Positions 47,641-56,690 of a stretch of 64,000 nucleotides of DNA are shown here, one piece after another. Source of the stretch: Cricetomys ansorgei. Taxonomy: Eukaryota; Chordata; Mammalia; Rodentia; Nesomyidae. Made by a program: the position numbers and the translations under genes. The stretch is from assembly GCA_026225945.1 (NCBI GenBank), contig JAMJFZ010003581.1, forward strand, positions 5,662,501 to 5,726,500, in the 5' to 3' direction. The notes under the pieces are model-generated. The model had not been told where the DNA came from. It was given only the letters and a program-made list of their open reading frames with translations, and did not search any database. How positions within the stretch are numbered: position 1 is the first letter of the stretch; each line of letters opens with the position of its first letter.

Positions 47641-48208
47641 GGAGCATTTTCTCAGCTTTCTGTGAAATTGCAGATGAAATGTTTTCTTTCTGATTTGTGG
47701 GGTCATAGTAGAGTGCTCTTTGTCCTTCCTCTGACATTTTTCCAAGACAAAGAGGTTCCACTTTTGTCTGTTTTCTATGTCTGCTTCCGTAGCACTTCTT
47801 TAAACTCAGTGAACCATGCATTTGCTCCTCAATAAATTCCACTCAGGCGGCTTTTGTTTTGCTTTGCTGTGTTTCTTTTGCAACAAATCAGCCCGACTTG
47901 CTCAGATTTAACTTCCCATGTCTCCTCCTTCTAGTTATTTTATTTCAAGTTTTCTAAGAAAGGAAATGACCTATAGTTATTCAAATTATATTTCAGCAAT
48001 TTCTAAATACTTCTTGTCCTCCTAACGTTTGCCTCAATTAAATAGACCTTATTATTCAAAAATAAATTTATAAAGCATATATTATCAATAACGTATTAAT
48101 GCAAGAAAATACGTTTAAAAGGTTACACAGTTGCTGAGGAGGTAGTAAACTCCAGATGAAATTCAGATTTCCTGATTCTCACTCTCGGGTGACTTTTACT
48201 ACACTCAG
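47641..48208. other. Unannotated intergenic stretch
   Basis: About 570 bp with no recognised features. Confidence 0.5.
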
Positions 48209-48265
48209 TCACTGACTTTTCTTTTTGACATTACACTGACTCACTGACTTTTCTTTTTGACATTA
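48209..48265 (+). repeat. Tandem duplication, period 32 bp
   Basis: The 25-bp block TCACTGACTTTTCTTTTTGA plus CATTA occurs at 48,209-48,233 and again identically at 48,241-48,265, a 32-bp period. The perfect identity suggests a recent local duplication by slippage. Confidence 0.95.
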
Positions 48266-48307
48266 TTTATTTTACATAAATAACATTTAACATTGCATCT
48301 ACCCTCC

Positions 48308-48374
48308 CAGATGCAGAGAATATAGTAGTGGTTCTGCTTCCAAGGGGCTGAGGGTTGGGAAGGTGATGGCACTT
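48308..48374 (+). repeat. 67-bp inverted repeat, left arm
   Basis: This arm (starting CAGATGCAGAGAATA, ending GTGATGGCACTT) is the reverse complement of 48,461-48,527 with 5 mismatches in 67 and no gaps, about 92.5 percent identity. The spacer is 86 bp. The arms can form a long hairpin. Confidence 0.97.
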
Positions 48375-48460
48375 TAAAATATTACGTTGCTAATATTATC
48401 ATACAATTCACCGTTTATAGCGCTTATTTCTCCAGCATGACTGGAGCTCTATCTGAAGTG

Positions 48461-48527
48461 AAGTGCCATCACCTTCCACACCCTCAGGCCCTTAGAAGCA
48501 GAACCACTACTGTATTCTCTGCATCTG
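48461..48527 (-). repeat. 67-bp inverted repeat, right arm
   Basis: Right arm of the inverted repeat, starting AAGTGCCATCACCTT and ending CTGCATCTG. It is continuous on its right with an old L1 fragment. Confidence 0.97.
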
Positions 48528-48645
48528 TGAGTTTGACTATTTACACACATTGTATGAGTGGAATTCTATAATACTTATGTTTCTGGGTCTGACTTACTTC
48601 ACTTGCAACTTGGTGTATACAAGTTGTTTCAAAAACTCAAATATT
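48461..48645 (-). mobile_element. Ancient L1 (L1M-like) 3' UTR fragment
   Basis: Plus-strand GAAGCAGAACCACTACTGTA, then GTGAGTTTGACTATTTACAC, TTGTATGAGTGGAATTCTAT and GGTCTGACTTACTTCACTTG, follow the reversed 3' region of old mammalian L1 families. It is diverged. The right arm of the inverted repeat is part of it. Confidence 0.5.
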
Positions 48646-48695
48646 CTTCTTTTCTTAAACTTTTATTTTTAAAAAAAATGTTTTTCACACAGTAT
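48646..48695 (-). mobile_element. 3' tail of interrupted L1 (part 1)
   Basis: T-rich on the plus strand (CTTTTATTTTTAAAAAAAAT, then GTTTTTCACACAG). In reverse this reads as the A-rich tail and last bases of the L1 whose body resumes at 50,119 on the far side of the LTR element. The L1 end phrase (consensus ATATTGTATGAAAAA) is split by the insertion. The 6 bp at 48,690-48,695, CAGTAT, are the left target duplication. Confidence 0.75.
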
Positions 48696-49003
48696 TGTTG
48701 TGGAAGTTTATTTTTAGTTATATATAAAATAATTATTTATGCACTGTTGGGTGAGGGACTCTCTAGGCATTTTGTAATGTCCACAAGTGTTGGATTTCTG
48801 TCAGGTATGTTTGATTGCATATGATCTGCACCCAAGTAGTTATAAATCACTAAAAACACCTGAGCTCAGATTCCCAGGGTTCTACCATCCAGTTAGGTGC
48901 TGGCCAGGATGGCGGTCTCTCTGCTGAGGTCTGGCAGGGTTTACATCTGTGAATATGCCTCCTTGTTTTCTGTGCTAAGCAACCCTGTAGGTGTACAACT
49001 ACA
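48696..49003 (+). mobile_element. 5' LTR of short provirus (308 bp)
   Basis: Begins TGTTGTGGAAGT and ends GTACAACTACA (TG...CA). It is collinear with the LTR at 49,813-50,118 in the same direction. Shared blocks include TTTTTAGTTATATATAAAAT, CACTGTTGGGTGAGGGACTC, AAAACACCTGAGCTCAGA and AATATGCCTCCTTGT. The polyadenylation signal is mutated here (CACTAAAAACACC). Confidence 0.88.
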
Positions 49004-49812
49004 AATGGCACTTGCAAAGTAGGGCAAGACCTCATGCCAGTTAATCCAACATGGAGACAAAGAAGAAGAGAAAGAAACTCCAGATCTCACAGAGTCTGGT
49101 AAGGTATGTTCAGAGGATAGAGATTAAAGTATTAATTGAAGGCTCCAGAAGGAAGAGGAGAAGAAGAAAGGAAATAAGCCTCTATGAAGAGAAAAGGCTG
49201 TGAAATTAATAAATAAATGAGAAAAAAAGCTCTGGGATGAAAGCCACCAAATGGAGGCCTTTAGAGATAGAGACTTCAGCTAGGAGCAGAAAAAAGCAAG
49301 GTTCTTACCGCTTTTTCTGATCATGGAACTGATGCCTCCTCCTCCTGCTTCTGGTAGTAGCATACTGTTTCACAAACTGAGTTTTCAGATAACAGTGTTG
49401 TATGTGTGTGAAGCTCAAGATCTTCTGTTTGAAGTCTATGAAGAGGGGTATATATTGCTCTATAGCTGAAGTGAGAAAGAATGCCAAACTACCAGAATGT
49501 TTCAGCCAGAAATTCTTACCACTCTCCCAGGACCCCCTGCTGCAGTGGAAGCCACAACTTAGAGCCAAAAGGCCACTTAGTTAAATTGATCAAGCCCAGA
49601 AGATCGTGAATGAATTCCAGATAATTGGACATTGATAATGTTTTTCTGCTGTCCAAAGGCATTGTAAACACTTTGATAGATGTTTGGTTTCATTTGGTCC
49701 TGTGCATTAGGAACACTTGTGATTGTTCCTCTTGTAAATAGTTTTGCAGGTGTAGTATTAAATTGTGTTGTAGAGATAAAGCATGTTTTTGTCTTAGGCA
49801 GAAACAGAGAAA
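49004..49812 (+). mobile_element. Internal region of short LTR element, non-coding
   Basis: The 809 bp between the LTRs start two bases after the 5' LTR with TGGCACTTGCAAAGTAGGG (49,006-49,024). This is a plausible decayed lysine-tRNA primer-binding site (TGGCGCC-type). The region ends in a purine tract AGGCAGAAACAGAGAAA (49,796-49,812) directly before the 3' LTR, as a polypurine tract should. Between these I see no gag, pol or env motif. The longest frames are 60-87 codons on opposite strands. The element looks non-autonomous and would have needed enzymes from a related ERV. The first 300 bp are purine-rich. Confidence 0.8.
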
Positions 49813-50118
49813 TGTTGTGGGAAGTATATTTTTAGTTATATATAAAATTATTGTTTTACGCACTGTTGGGTGAGGGACTCTCTAGTTCTTGGCATTTTAT
49901 ATTGTCTGAAAGTGTTGGATTTCTATGGAGGATGTTTGATCTGCACCTGGGTATTTCTAAATCAATAAAAACACCTGAGCTCAGACGCTCAGGGTTCTAC
50001 TGTGAGGATGGCACTGGCCATGACAGTGGTTTCCTCTGCTGAGGTCCGGCAGGGTTTGCAGTTACGAATATGCCTCCTTGTCTTCCTTGGTGAGCCCACA
50101 CAGTCGCTAACAATGACA
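49813..50118 (+). mobile_element. 3' LTR of short provirus (306 bp)
   Basis: Begins TGTTGTGGGAAGTATATTTT and ends CGCTAACAATGACA. It has an intact AATAAA at 49,964-49,969 followed by AACACCTGAGCTC. By eye, identity to the 5' LTR is about three quarters to four fifths with several small indels, so the insertion is old. The 6 bp that follow (50,119-50,124, CAATAT) match the left flank CAGTAT at 5 of 6 positions. Confidence 0.88.
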
Positions 50119-50452
50119 CAATATAATTTTGATAATATTCTTTCAACTCCCTCCACTTCCTCAACTCCTGCCAGATCCTCCCCATCTCCCTACCCACCCA
50201 ACTTCATTGGCTTTCCTCTCAAAAAAAAAAAAAAAGGCAGAAAAAACAACAACAAAAACAAAATTCAAAACAAACTTTTTTTTTTTAAATAGGGAAAAGG
50301 AAGAAAAAGAAAGGACAATCAATGCCATAAGAAATAGAAAAATAAAACAAAAAGTACACCAAGAACATGATGTCTGTTTTGTGTTGGACAAAAGGGACCT
50401 GTCCTGTGGTGTGGTTGATCTACCCAGTGACACTCAGATGGGAAGATTCTAA
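50119..50452 (-). mobile_element. L1 (Lx type) 3' UTR, body of interrupted L1 (part 2)
   Basis: Reversed L1 3' end continuing from 48,695. The plus strand reads CAATATAATTTTGATAATAT, ATCCTCCCCATCTCCCTACC, CACCCAACTTCATTGGCTTT, CTCTCAAAAAAAA, then GATGTCTGTTTTGTGTTGGA, TGTGGTGTGGTTGATCTACC and CAGTGACACTCAGATGGGAA. In the minus direction it ends as the forward Lx copy at about 15,600-16,060 does. Confidence 0.78.
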
Positions 50453-50642
50453 GACTCAGAGGTGGTAAATGACCCCAAGGAAACAGCATCTTGAAGTCAC
50501 AACAGTATTGATACACATGTGAACTCAGAGAGACTCAAGACCTGCACAGGATCCTACCACTGAGAAGGGAAAGTGGACACAAAATCGCACCCCTAACCAA
50601 GAAGCTATTTGCAATTGATACCTGCTGGAAACGGAAATATCT
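50453..50642 (+). mobile_element. Inverted 5' segment of the same L1
   Basis: The orientation switches here. CCCCAAGGAAACAGCATCTT, GTGAACTCAGAGAGACTCAA, GAGAAGGGAAAGTGGACACA, CTAACCAAGAAGCTATTTGC and AATTGATACCTGCTGGAAAC read forward, and correspond to 15,370-15,570 in the other Lx copy. In L1 coordinates this segment ends where the reversed segment begins. That is the arrangement left by 5' inversion (twin priming) of one insertion. Confidence 0.72.
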
Positions 50643-50745
50643 CTGTCTATCTTTCTATCTATCCATCCATTCATCCATCGATCTCTCCAGCCATCTTTCT
50701 TTCTTTCCTTCTTTCCTTCCTTCCTTCCTTCTTTCCTCTTTTTTT
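50643..50745 (+). repeat. (TCTA)n/(TCCA)n/(TTCC)n pyrimidine-rich tract
   Basis: CTATCTTTCTATCTATCCAT units, then TTCC and TTTC units ending in a T run, nearly all pyrimidine. Confidence 0.93.
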
Positions 50746-51029
50746 TGATTAAATTTACATGCTATATTTTCTCCATATTTTTATTCATATATCTTGATTA
50801 CTGCAGATAATCCTGCAATGACTATGCAAGTGAAGTTGTCTCTTAGAAATTCTGATCTCAGTTTGTAGTACATATGACAAATGGGGCTAGTGAATCATAT
50901 TAAATTTAAGAACACATGTTTTCTGTAGTTTCAGCGTAGTTTTACAGCACATCCGCGTACAAGGCTTACATTCCCTCCACACCCATAAAAATAGTTGCAC
51001 TTTTTCTAAAGAGTCACTTTATTTTTTAT
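50746..51029. other. Unannotated gap
   Basis: AT-rich stretch with no recognised features. Its phrases ACATGTTTTCTGTAGTTTCA and CATCCGCGTACAAGG are not assigned. Confidence 0.45.
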
Positions 51030-51094
51030 TTGTGTGTGTGTGTGTGTGCATGTGTGTGTGTTGTTGTTGTGGTGGTGGTGGTGGTGGTGGTGGT
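51030..51094 (+). repeat. (TG)n, (TTG)n, (GGT)n compound microsatellite
   Basis: TG units, then TTG, then about eight GGT units, at the tail end of the adjacent reversed B2. Confidence 0.95.
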
Positions 51095-51245
51095 TTTCAG
51101 CTGCCCACCACAGAGGCCAGAAGGTGTTGGAGTCCTTGTAGCTGAAGTTACAGGCAGTTATGAGGAGACTGACATGAACGCTGGAGGATAGAATTTTCTG
51201 GAAAATTGACAGGTTCTCTAGAATGCTAAGTTGTTTCTCCAACAC
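51095..51245 (-). mobile_element. B2 SINE, diverged
   Basis: Reversed B2: plus-strand GCCCACCACAGAGGCCAGAA, GGTGTTGGAGTCCTTGTAGC, TGAAGTTACAGGCAGTTATG. A worn head follows, ending GCTAAGTTGTTTCTCCAACA. Confidence 0.78.
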
Positions 51246-52298
51246 GGTATTTCACCATTTTGCTTATAGATTTCCTCATAAGTATGAGTTATACACCATT
51301 ATAGCTTTCATTTCATTCCCCTGATAATTAAGAAGCTATTCTTTATTATGCTTGCTAACCATTTTAAGTTTCCTTTGGAGAAACATCAACTAAAATCCTT
51401 TGATTATTTATAATTTTGGCAGGAAAGTTTAGGGTTTCTCTGCATGTTTTGGAAATTAGTCTTTTTCCTTTCAAATTGCAACATTTCTAAATAGAAAGTT
51501 CTGCAATTGCTTCCTGAATGCTTATCTCCTCTGGATTATCTGGTATTGCACACTTAATATTGAGGAAGATGTCACCCTGTTCTTTTCATCGGAATAGGTG
51601 AGCTAAAATGACCAAGAGTCAGTCAGAGGCTAACACTGCTGGGATCCACTGCCAAATAACACTAAGAATCATTTATATCACTCTTGGCTACGATAGCTGA
51701 GTCTTTACAAGACCTACCTCTCCATCCAGTCCTAGGCAATGGAGATGCAATGAAATGAAAATGTCTGATGCAGACACTTTACATTAAGGATGTTTTCCAG
51801 AATTCAGTGCTTATTGCCAATTCAAGTTTTCTCATTCTCATCTGTGATTCATAGCTTGAGATTTCATAGTCTTCCTACACTGGTGTCTTAATTCTGCCTA
51901 ATTGAACAGTGTGCCTTACTTACAAACCTCAACATTAGTTATGTAACTAGTGAATTTTATATCAATATAAATTATGTGAGCAGGACTGGGCACTTCAGTG
52001 TATGCAATTCTTTCCCTCTGTCACTTGGGGTAATTCACTGTAAAGAACCTTATCCTGAGATCTAAAGAAAAACTCCAGAGGTTTCCAGGATGGTTGTAAA
52101 CAGCCTTCATTTTGGTCATTTTCTATTACTAATCATTACATTACTAAGCAATTTCATGGGTCATAAGCCTTTTGAAGCCATTAATAACAAGCCCAGTAAA
52201 ATCATTTATTTAAAGCATTTGTCAGTCATTCAGGAAAGATTTTTCTCTTCATGCTAAGAGTTAATTGCCTGGGATAGAATTAGAAAGCAAAGCTTAAT
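51246..52298. other. Unannotated intergenic stretch
   Basis: About 1 kb with no recognised gene or repeat. Confidence 0.5.
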
Positions 52299-52430
52299 GG
52301 CTAGGGGCATGGCTCAGTAAGTAGAGACACTTGTCTCCAAGTCTGATGACCTGATTTGATCACCTGGTAAAAGGAGAGAAATGATTCCCTCAGGCTGTTT
52401 TCTCACCTCAGTGTTTGCTCTGTAACACAT

Positions 52431-52432
<2 letters not shown>
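52299..52432 (+). mobile_element. B3-type SINE, diverged
   Basis: GGCTAGGGGCATGGCTCAGT, AAGTAGAGACACTTGTCTCC, AAGTCTGATGACCTGATTTG (tRNA-like head), then a worn body GAGAGAAATGATTCCCTCAG. It ends in the CA repeat, as B3 elements do. Confidence 0.75.

Positions 52433-52473
<41 letters not shown>
52433..52473 (+). repeat. (CA)20 microsatellite
   Basis: Uninterrupted CA array forming the tail of the B3 element; potential Z-DNA former. Confidence 0.98.
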
Positions 52474-52476
<3 letters not shown>

Positions 52477-53370
52477 TAACTACCTGAAAAAGTGAATTAT
52501 CTTATTGATACTGGTGTTAGAATTTTAATGAAGCAATTCCTTCAGAAATGATACATTTTGAGGATTTTTACAAATGTCTTTGGGTAGTCTTTGTGAATCT
52601 AAATTATGATATAGGCCATTAAAGATGTAAACTCAATGCAATGCCATCCGAAATGAGAAAGAGAAGAGAGGAGCAGTAAAGAAAAACTAAGCAGCTGTAA
52701 CAAATGGTGTGGGGTGGGGGGAGCAATTTACACAAGAGGCTAAAGTTTTCCTTTACTGGTTTGGAGAGCTGTGGTTGGAAGCACTGTCTGTGATGGCTTC
52801 TATGCGTGTGGAACCTCTTTATCTTGCCTACAGCATGTCTTCCTTCAATTTAAGTCTTGTTTACATCAGGCCTGGGGTCCGTGATATTTTGTTAATGACA
52901 CAATCATATGAGCTGAACAATCTGTTTCCACTTTCTTGCCTTGTAATTTTTTCCCTTTACAAACACTCTAAAAATCTTAGTTTCCACTTCATGAAACATG
53001 CCATGGAAATGGACTAAGCGGTATTCAAACACGGAAGGGGTTGGGTTGAGAACCTAAACTCAGCTTTGACATTGAATGGGAAAATGTAAATATGTATTAG
53101 AATAATTTTGATTACATGCAGATAAAATTGTTCTAATTAATAAGAAGAAATAAAAAGCTATATTTACTCCTATGAGAAAATTCTGGAGCCAGGGCAATTT
53201 CAATGTCTGTATAAAAATTCAGCAGTGGGACCAGATACATCTTCCTGACAATCTTCCCCTCAGCCCAACTTAGTTTACTGAATTTAGTCTTTTTTTTTTT
53301 CCTGGGGACTTCAAGAAAGTCATCATAGCCTCAGAAAAATTACAGCAAGGTGAAGATTTTACATTTATGA
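52474..53370. other. Unannotated intergenic stretch
   Basis: About 0.9 kb. A 102-codon plus frame at 52,709-53,017 has no recognisable domain and lies in otherwise featureless DNA, so I do not call it a gene. Confidence 0.45.
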
Positions 53371-53530
53371 TTTTTTTATATATATATTTTTCGAGACAAG
53401 GTTTCTCTGTGGTAATTCTGGCTGTCCTAGAACTCAATCTGTAGTCCAGGCTGGCCTCCAACTCACAGAGATCTGCCTGCCTCTGCCTCCTGAGTGCTAG
53501 GGTTAAAGGCGTGTATCACCACAGACTGGC
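53371..53530 (-). mobile_element. B1 SINE
   Basis: Reversed, well-preserved B1: plus-strand T/TA-rich tail, CGAGACAAGGTTTCTCTGTG, GCTGTCCTAGAACTCAATCT, GTAGTCCAGGCTGGCCTCCA, ACTCACAGAGATCTGCCTGC, CTCCTGAGTGCTAGGGTTAA, AGGCGTGTATCACCACAGAC, TGGC. Confidence 0.95.
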
Positions 53531-55159
53531 TTTTCATGAGTTTTTATATCAGGGAATAAGTACTCTCTAGGAACTATGGAACTATCGACTATTTGGGGCT
53601 ATCTACTGTCTACAATCCTGATCCTAAACATTTGGACTGAAAGGATGAGAATCAGAGGCATCTTCAGCCTGTTCAAAGGAACCCAGAATTCTGACAGCAA
53701 GGCAGCATGGAGGAGCATGTAAGGTGCAGGTGGGTGGTGAGTGGTGGGTGGCAAAGAATATAATCTACCATACAGAATAAGGCATACGATATTCCTGAAG
53801 GGCCTATAATTTAGCACTTGTATCATTTTGTATGGTCTTTTTTTTTTTCATAGTTCCTATAATACTTTCAGATAAATTACCCTTTTTCATCTTCACATTA
53901 CTTTGCAATATAGGTTCTTCTGTTCATATTTTTAACCAGAAAAGTTAACTCCAGTAATAAAATAGCCTAATAATATAGCTCAAATTAAAATTTCTTAAGT
54001 ATCAAAATTACCGTGAAACACAAGCCTGGCACTCATGGACATGATTAGAACTGGAATAAAGACATTTAGACAGAGATTCAGTGAAGGGAACTGGTTGCTA
54101 CATAGCAGGACAGCAACCAGAACGTAGCTCGTGATCAAGGGAATGAGGAAGCAAGTAAACAAGAAACAATTAGCACTGTAGAGATGGCCATTTTTAAGGC
54201 AGGAACATGAAAGCAAGAACAGACAAGCAGCTGGATTTCACAGTACTAATTAAGTACCTAATTTATACAAGACAGCCTGTGGGGAAAGCCAGTGTGAAAT
54301 GAACTTAAGCTAGTCCTCAGAAAGTAGACTCAAACACTAATCAGTGAGTGTAAGTGAGAATAGTACTGTGCTATGAGCTCATGGGAAAGATGAGAGACAT
54401 AGGAATATGTTAGAGAGTGGTCAGCGTCACATTTAACATTGAAGAAAAGAAGAGATCAGTGAGGGTACTACATGTGGTAGTAAACCTCTCAGCTATGAGA
54501 GGTAGACTGTTATGGGTGGAAGAGGGGTGAAGGAGATACAATAGTAGTGAAGGTGTCTGTATAGGTAGGGATTGTATAGGTAGGAATTGGGGAGTAGGAA
54601 GTCTTGTGGATGGCTTCTGAGGACACATATAAGCCAATTAAGGAAACAGAATGGAGGTGGGATGTTCGGGGAACCCAGATGGTATCACAAATGTGTGCCA
54701 CTGAGAACCAAGGAGCATACGGAGTAGCCATGGAAACAAGGATGGATGGGTGGTAACAGGGTAACTTATGAGGAAGAAGAAGATTCACCTTTAGATAGAT
54801 GAGTATTTATAAGACAGTAGTTCTGTATATACACAACTTCCACAGAATCCATGGAAGGTTAGATTAGCTGAAAGCTTGTGTAGGAGACTGAAAGGCAAGA
54901 AAGGCAATAAGAACCATGGCTAACATGACCCATGCCCAAGAGTACAAGGGTGGAAGCACTGAACTTGCAAAGAAATGTGTCTCTGACAAACACTTAAGAA
55001 AAGATGAGGCACAGGATAGTTCTATTTTCAGTTTTCTGAGGTTCTGTAATGTTTCCCTGCATTATCTCCCACCCTACCAACAGCATGGAAGAGTTTAATT
55101 TTCTCTCAGCAAGTTATTTTAAAGACTTTTAAACAAACTATTATTCAGCTAAGGAAAGA
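53531..55159. other. Unannotated intergenic stretch
   Basis: About 1.6 kb with no recognised families. Short GGTGGGTGGTGAGTGGTGGG repeats occur near 53,730-53,750. Duplicated GTATAGGTAGG units occur near 54,558-54,590. Frames of 73-92 codons on the minus strand carry no domain. Confidence 0.45.
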
Positions 55160-55470
55160 ATGAAATTCTCTCACTTGACCAATAGTCTGGATGGAACGTA
55201 GGGGAGGATATTATGTGAAATCAGCTAGGAACAAAGACAAAACCACATATCCTCAATCACTTGTGGAAGTTATAAAAGTTAGTAACATTAAAATAGAAAG
55301 AATACTGGTTTCTAGAAACTAGGAAGAATCCAAGATGCAGGGACAGAGAAAGATTAAAAGATGAATATCAAGATACAACTAGAAAATAGCAATCTGTCCT
55401 GGTGTTACATGTCACTGTAGGGTAGCTACAGTTATAACCATGTACAATACTTACTCTGAAAACTAGAAGA
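55160..55470 (+). mobile_element. Ancient L1 (L1M-like) 3' region
   Basis: Forward and diverged: ATTCTCTCACTTGACCAATA, GTCTGGATGGAACGTAGGGG, AGGATATTATGTGAAATCAG, CTTGTGGAAGTTATAAAAGT, AAATAGAAAGAATACTGGTT, then GTAGGGTAGCTACAGTTATA. These follow the order of late ORF2 and 3' UTR phrases of old mammalian L1 families. Confidence 0.6.
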
Positions 55471-56022
55471 ACTCAAAGGCTTCAAGAAGAAAAATGATAA
55501 CACTTGAAAAGTCAATACTAGTAATCCTGATTTCATCTTTACACATTGTGGTCCTGTATGGAATTATGCCGTACATCATAAACATGTGCGCATATTTTAT
55601 GTCAGTTAATTTTATTAAGATGAAAAACTGTAGAAACAGAAGACAGAGCATAGGTAGGGGCTCACAGAAATATTAGAGGGATTTCTGAAAGTTCTAGCCC
55701 GAAATATTCAAACAATGTTGTGTCAATCAGGGCAATGAATGTGGCTCAAAAATTTGTTTCAAAGGTTCAATAACATAGAGTCTGCGATATAATAAATCTA
55801 TGGGAAAAGGGAAAGTTTTAAAAGATGGATGGGATGCAGATTGAGTTTCTAGCACTAAAGAAATAGGAATTGAAAGGCCCTACATTAAAAGAACAGCAAC
55901 ACTCACATTGATAATGACAGCAGAAAATGAGGATGTTAGTGTGGAGGTAAAGTGGATGCTTTAGAGAACCCTTCACTGGAATAGAGATGAGCTTATCAGT
56001 AGAATTTAAAAGTTCAGTTACA

Positions 56023-56027
<5 letters not shown>
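55471..56027. other. Unannotated intergenic stretch
   Basis: About 560 bp of AT-rich DNA with no recognised features. Confidence 0.5.

Positions 56028-56068
<41 letters not shown>
56028..56068 (+). repeat. (TA)20 microsatellite
   Basis: Perfect TA array of about 41 bp, directly followed by an ID/B4 SINE head. Confidence 0.98.
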
Positions 56069-56070
<2 letters not shown>

Positions 56071-56071
56071 T

Positions 56072-56305
56072 GTGGCTGAGGATATAGCTCAGCTGGCAGA
56101 GGGCATGCCTAGAGAGCATGAAGTTCTGGGAACAGGACAATCTTAAGCTTCATAGAAACCAAGCTAGTGGTCCAAGCCCATATCCAGCCACTATGGAGGT
56201 AGTAGGCAGGAGCATCTGGAACTCAGGATTATCCTTAGCTACATTATAAGTTAGAAACCTACTGTGCTATAGGAGATACTATCTGAAAACAAAGAAAGAA
56301 AGAAA
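56072..56305 (+). mobile_element. B4 (ID plus B1) SINE
   Basis: Complete B4-type composite. The ID-like head is GTGGCTGAGGATATAGCTCA, GCTGGCAGAGGGCATGCCTA, GAGAGCATGAAGTTCTGGGA. The B1-like half is AAGCTAGTGGTCCAAGCCCA, TATCCAGCCACTATGGAGGT, GGCAGGAGCATCTGGAACTC, CCTTAGCTACATTATAAGTT. It ends in AAAGAAAGAAAGAAA. Confidence 0.82.
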
Positions 56306-56504
56306 CTCCTGCTAGAGAAGAAAGGGGAAGGAAAGAGAAGGTCAGAGGAGAAAAGGAGGGAGGGGGAACATTCCAGAAAGAAAGGCAGAAAGGGGATGGG
56401 AAAGGAAATGTTTTAGTACATTGGGCGGACAATTTAGGAAATGATCACTATGTTTTCTGAAAGCTTGATTTTAAAAAAGGAGCAAATAGAAAGCACTGTA
56501 TATC
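56306..56504. other. Purine-rich gap
   Basis: GA-rich between 56,320 and 56,410, otherwise featureless. Confidence 0.5.
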
Positions 56505-56690
56505 TTTCAATTAAAATATAATTACATCACTTCCTATGGTTCCTTTTCTCCCTCCCACTTCTCCCATATCCCCTTGTTCCAATCTCTCCCATGTGCTTTC
56601 CCTCAAATTCCTCCCGTGTCTCCCCACCCTCAATCCCTCTCAAAATCATGGCCTTTTTTCCTTTTTATCTCATCTTCAGACCGTTTTGAT
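56505..56690 (-). mobile_element. L1 3' end, reverse orientation
   Basis: Plus-strand TTCAATTAAAATATAATTAC is followed by a C/T-rich region (CTCCCTCCCACTTCTCCCAT, ATCCCCTTGTTCCAATCTCT) and AAAATCATGGCCTTTTTTCC. This is the reverse of the rodent L1 terminus seen at 32,355. The 78-codon frame at 56,536-56,772 is part of it and not a gene. Confidence 0.7.
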
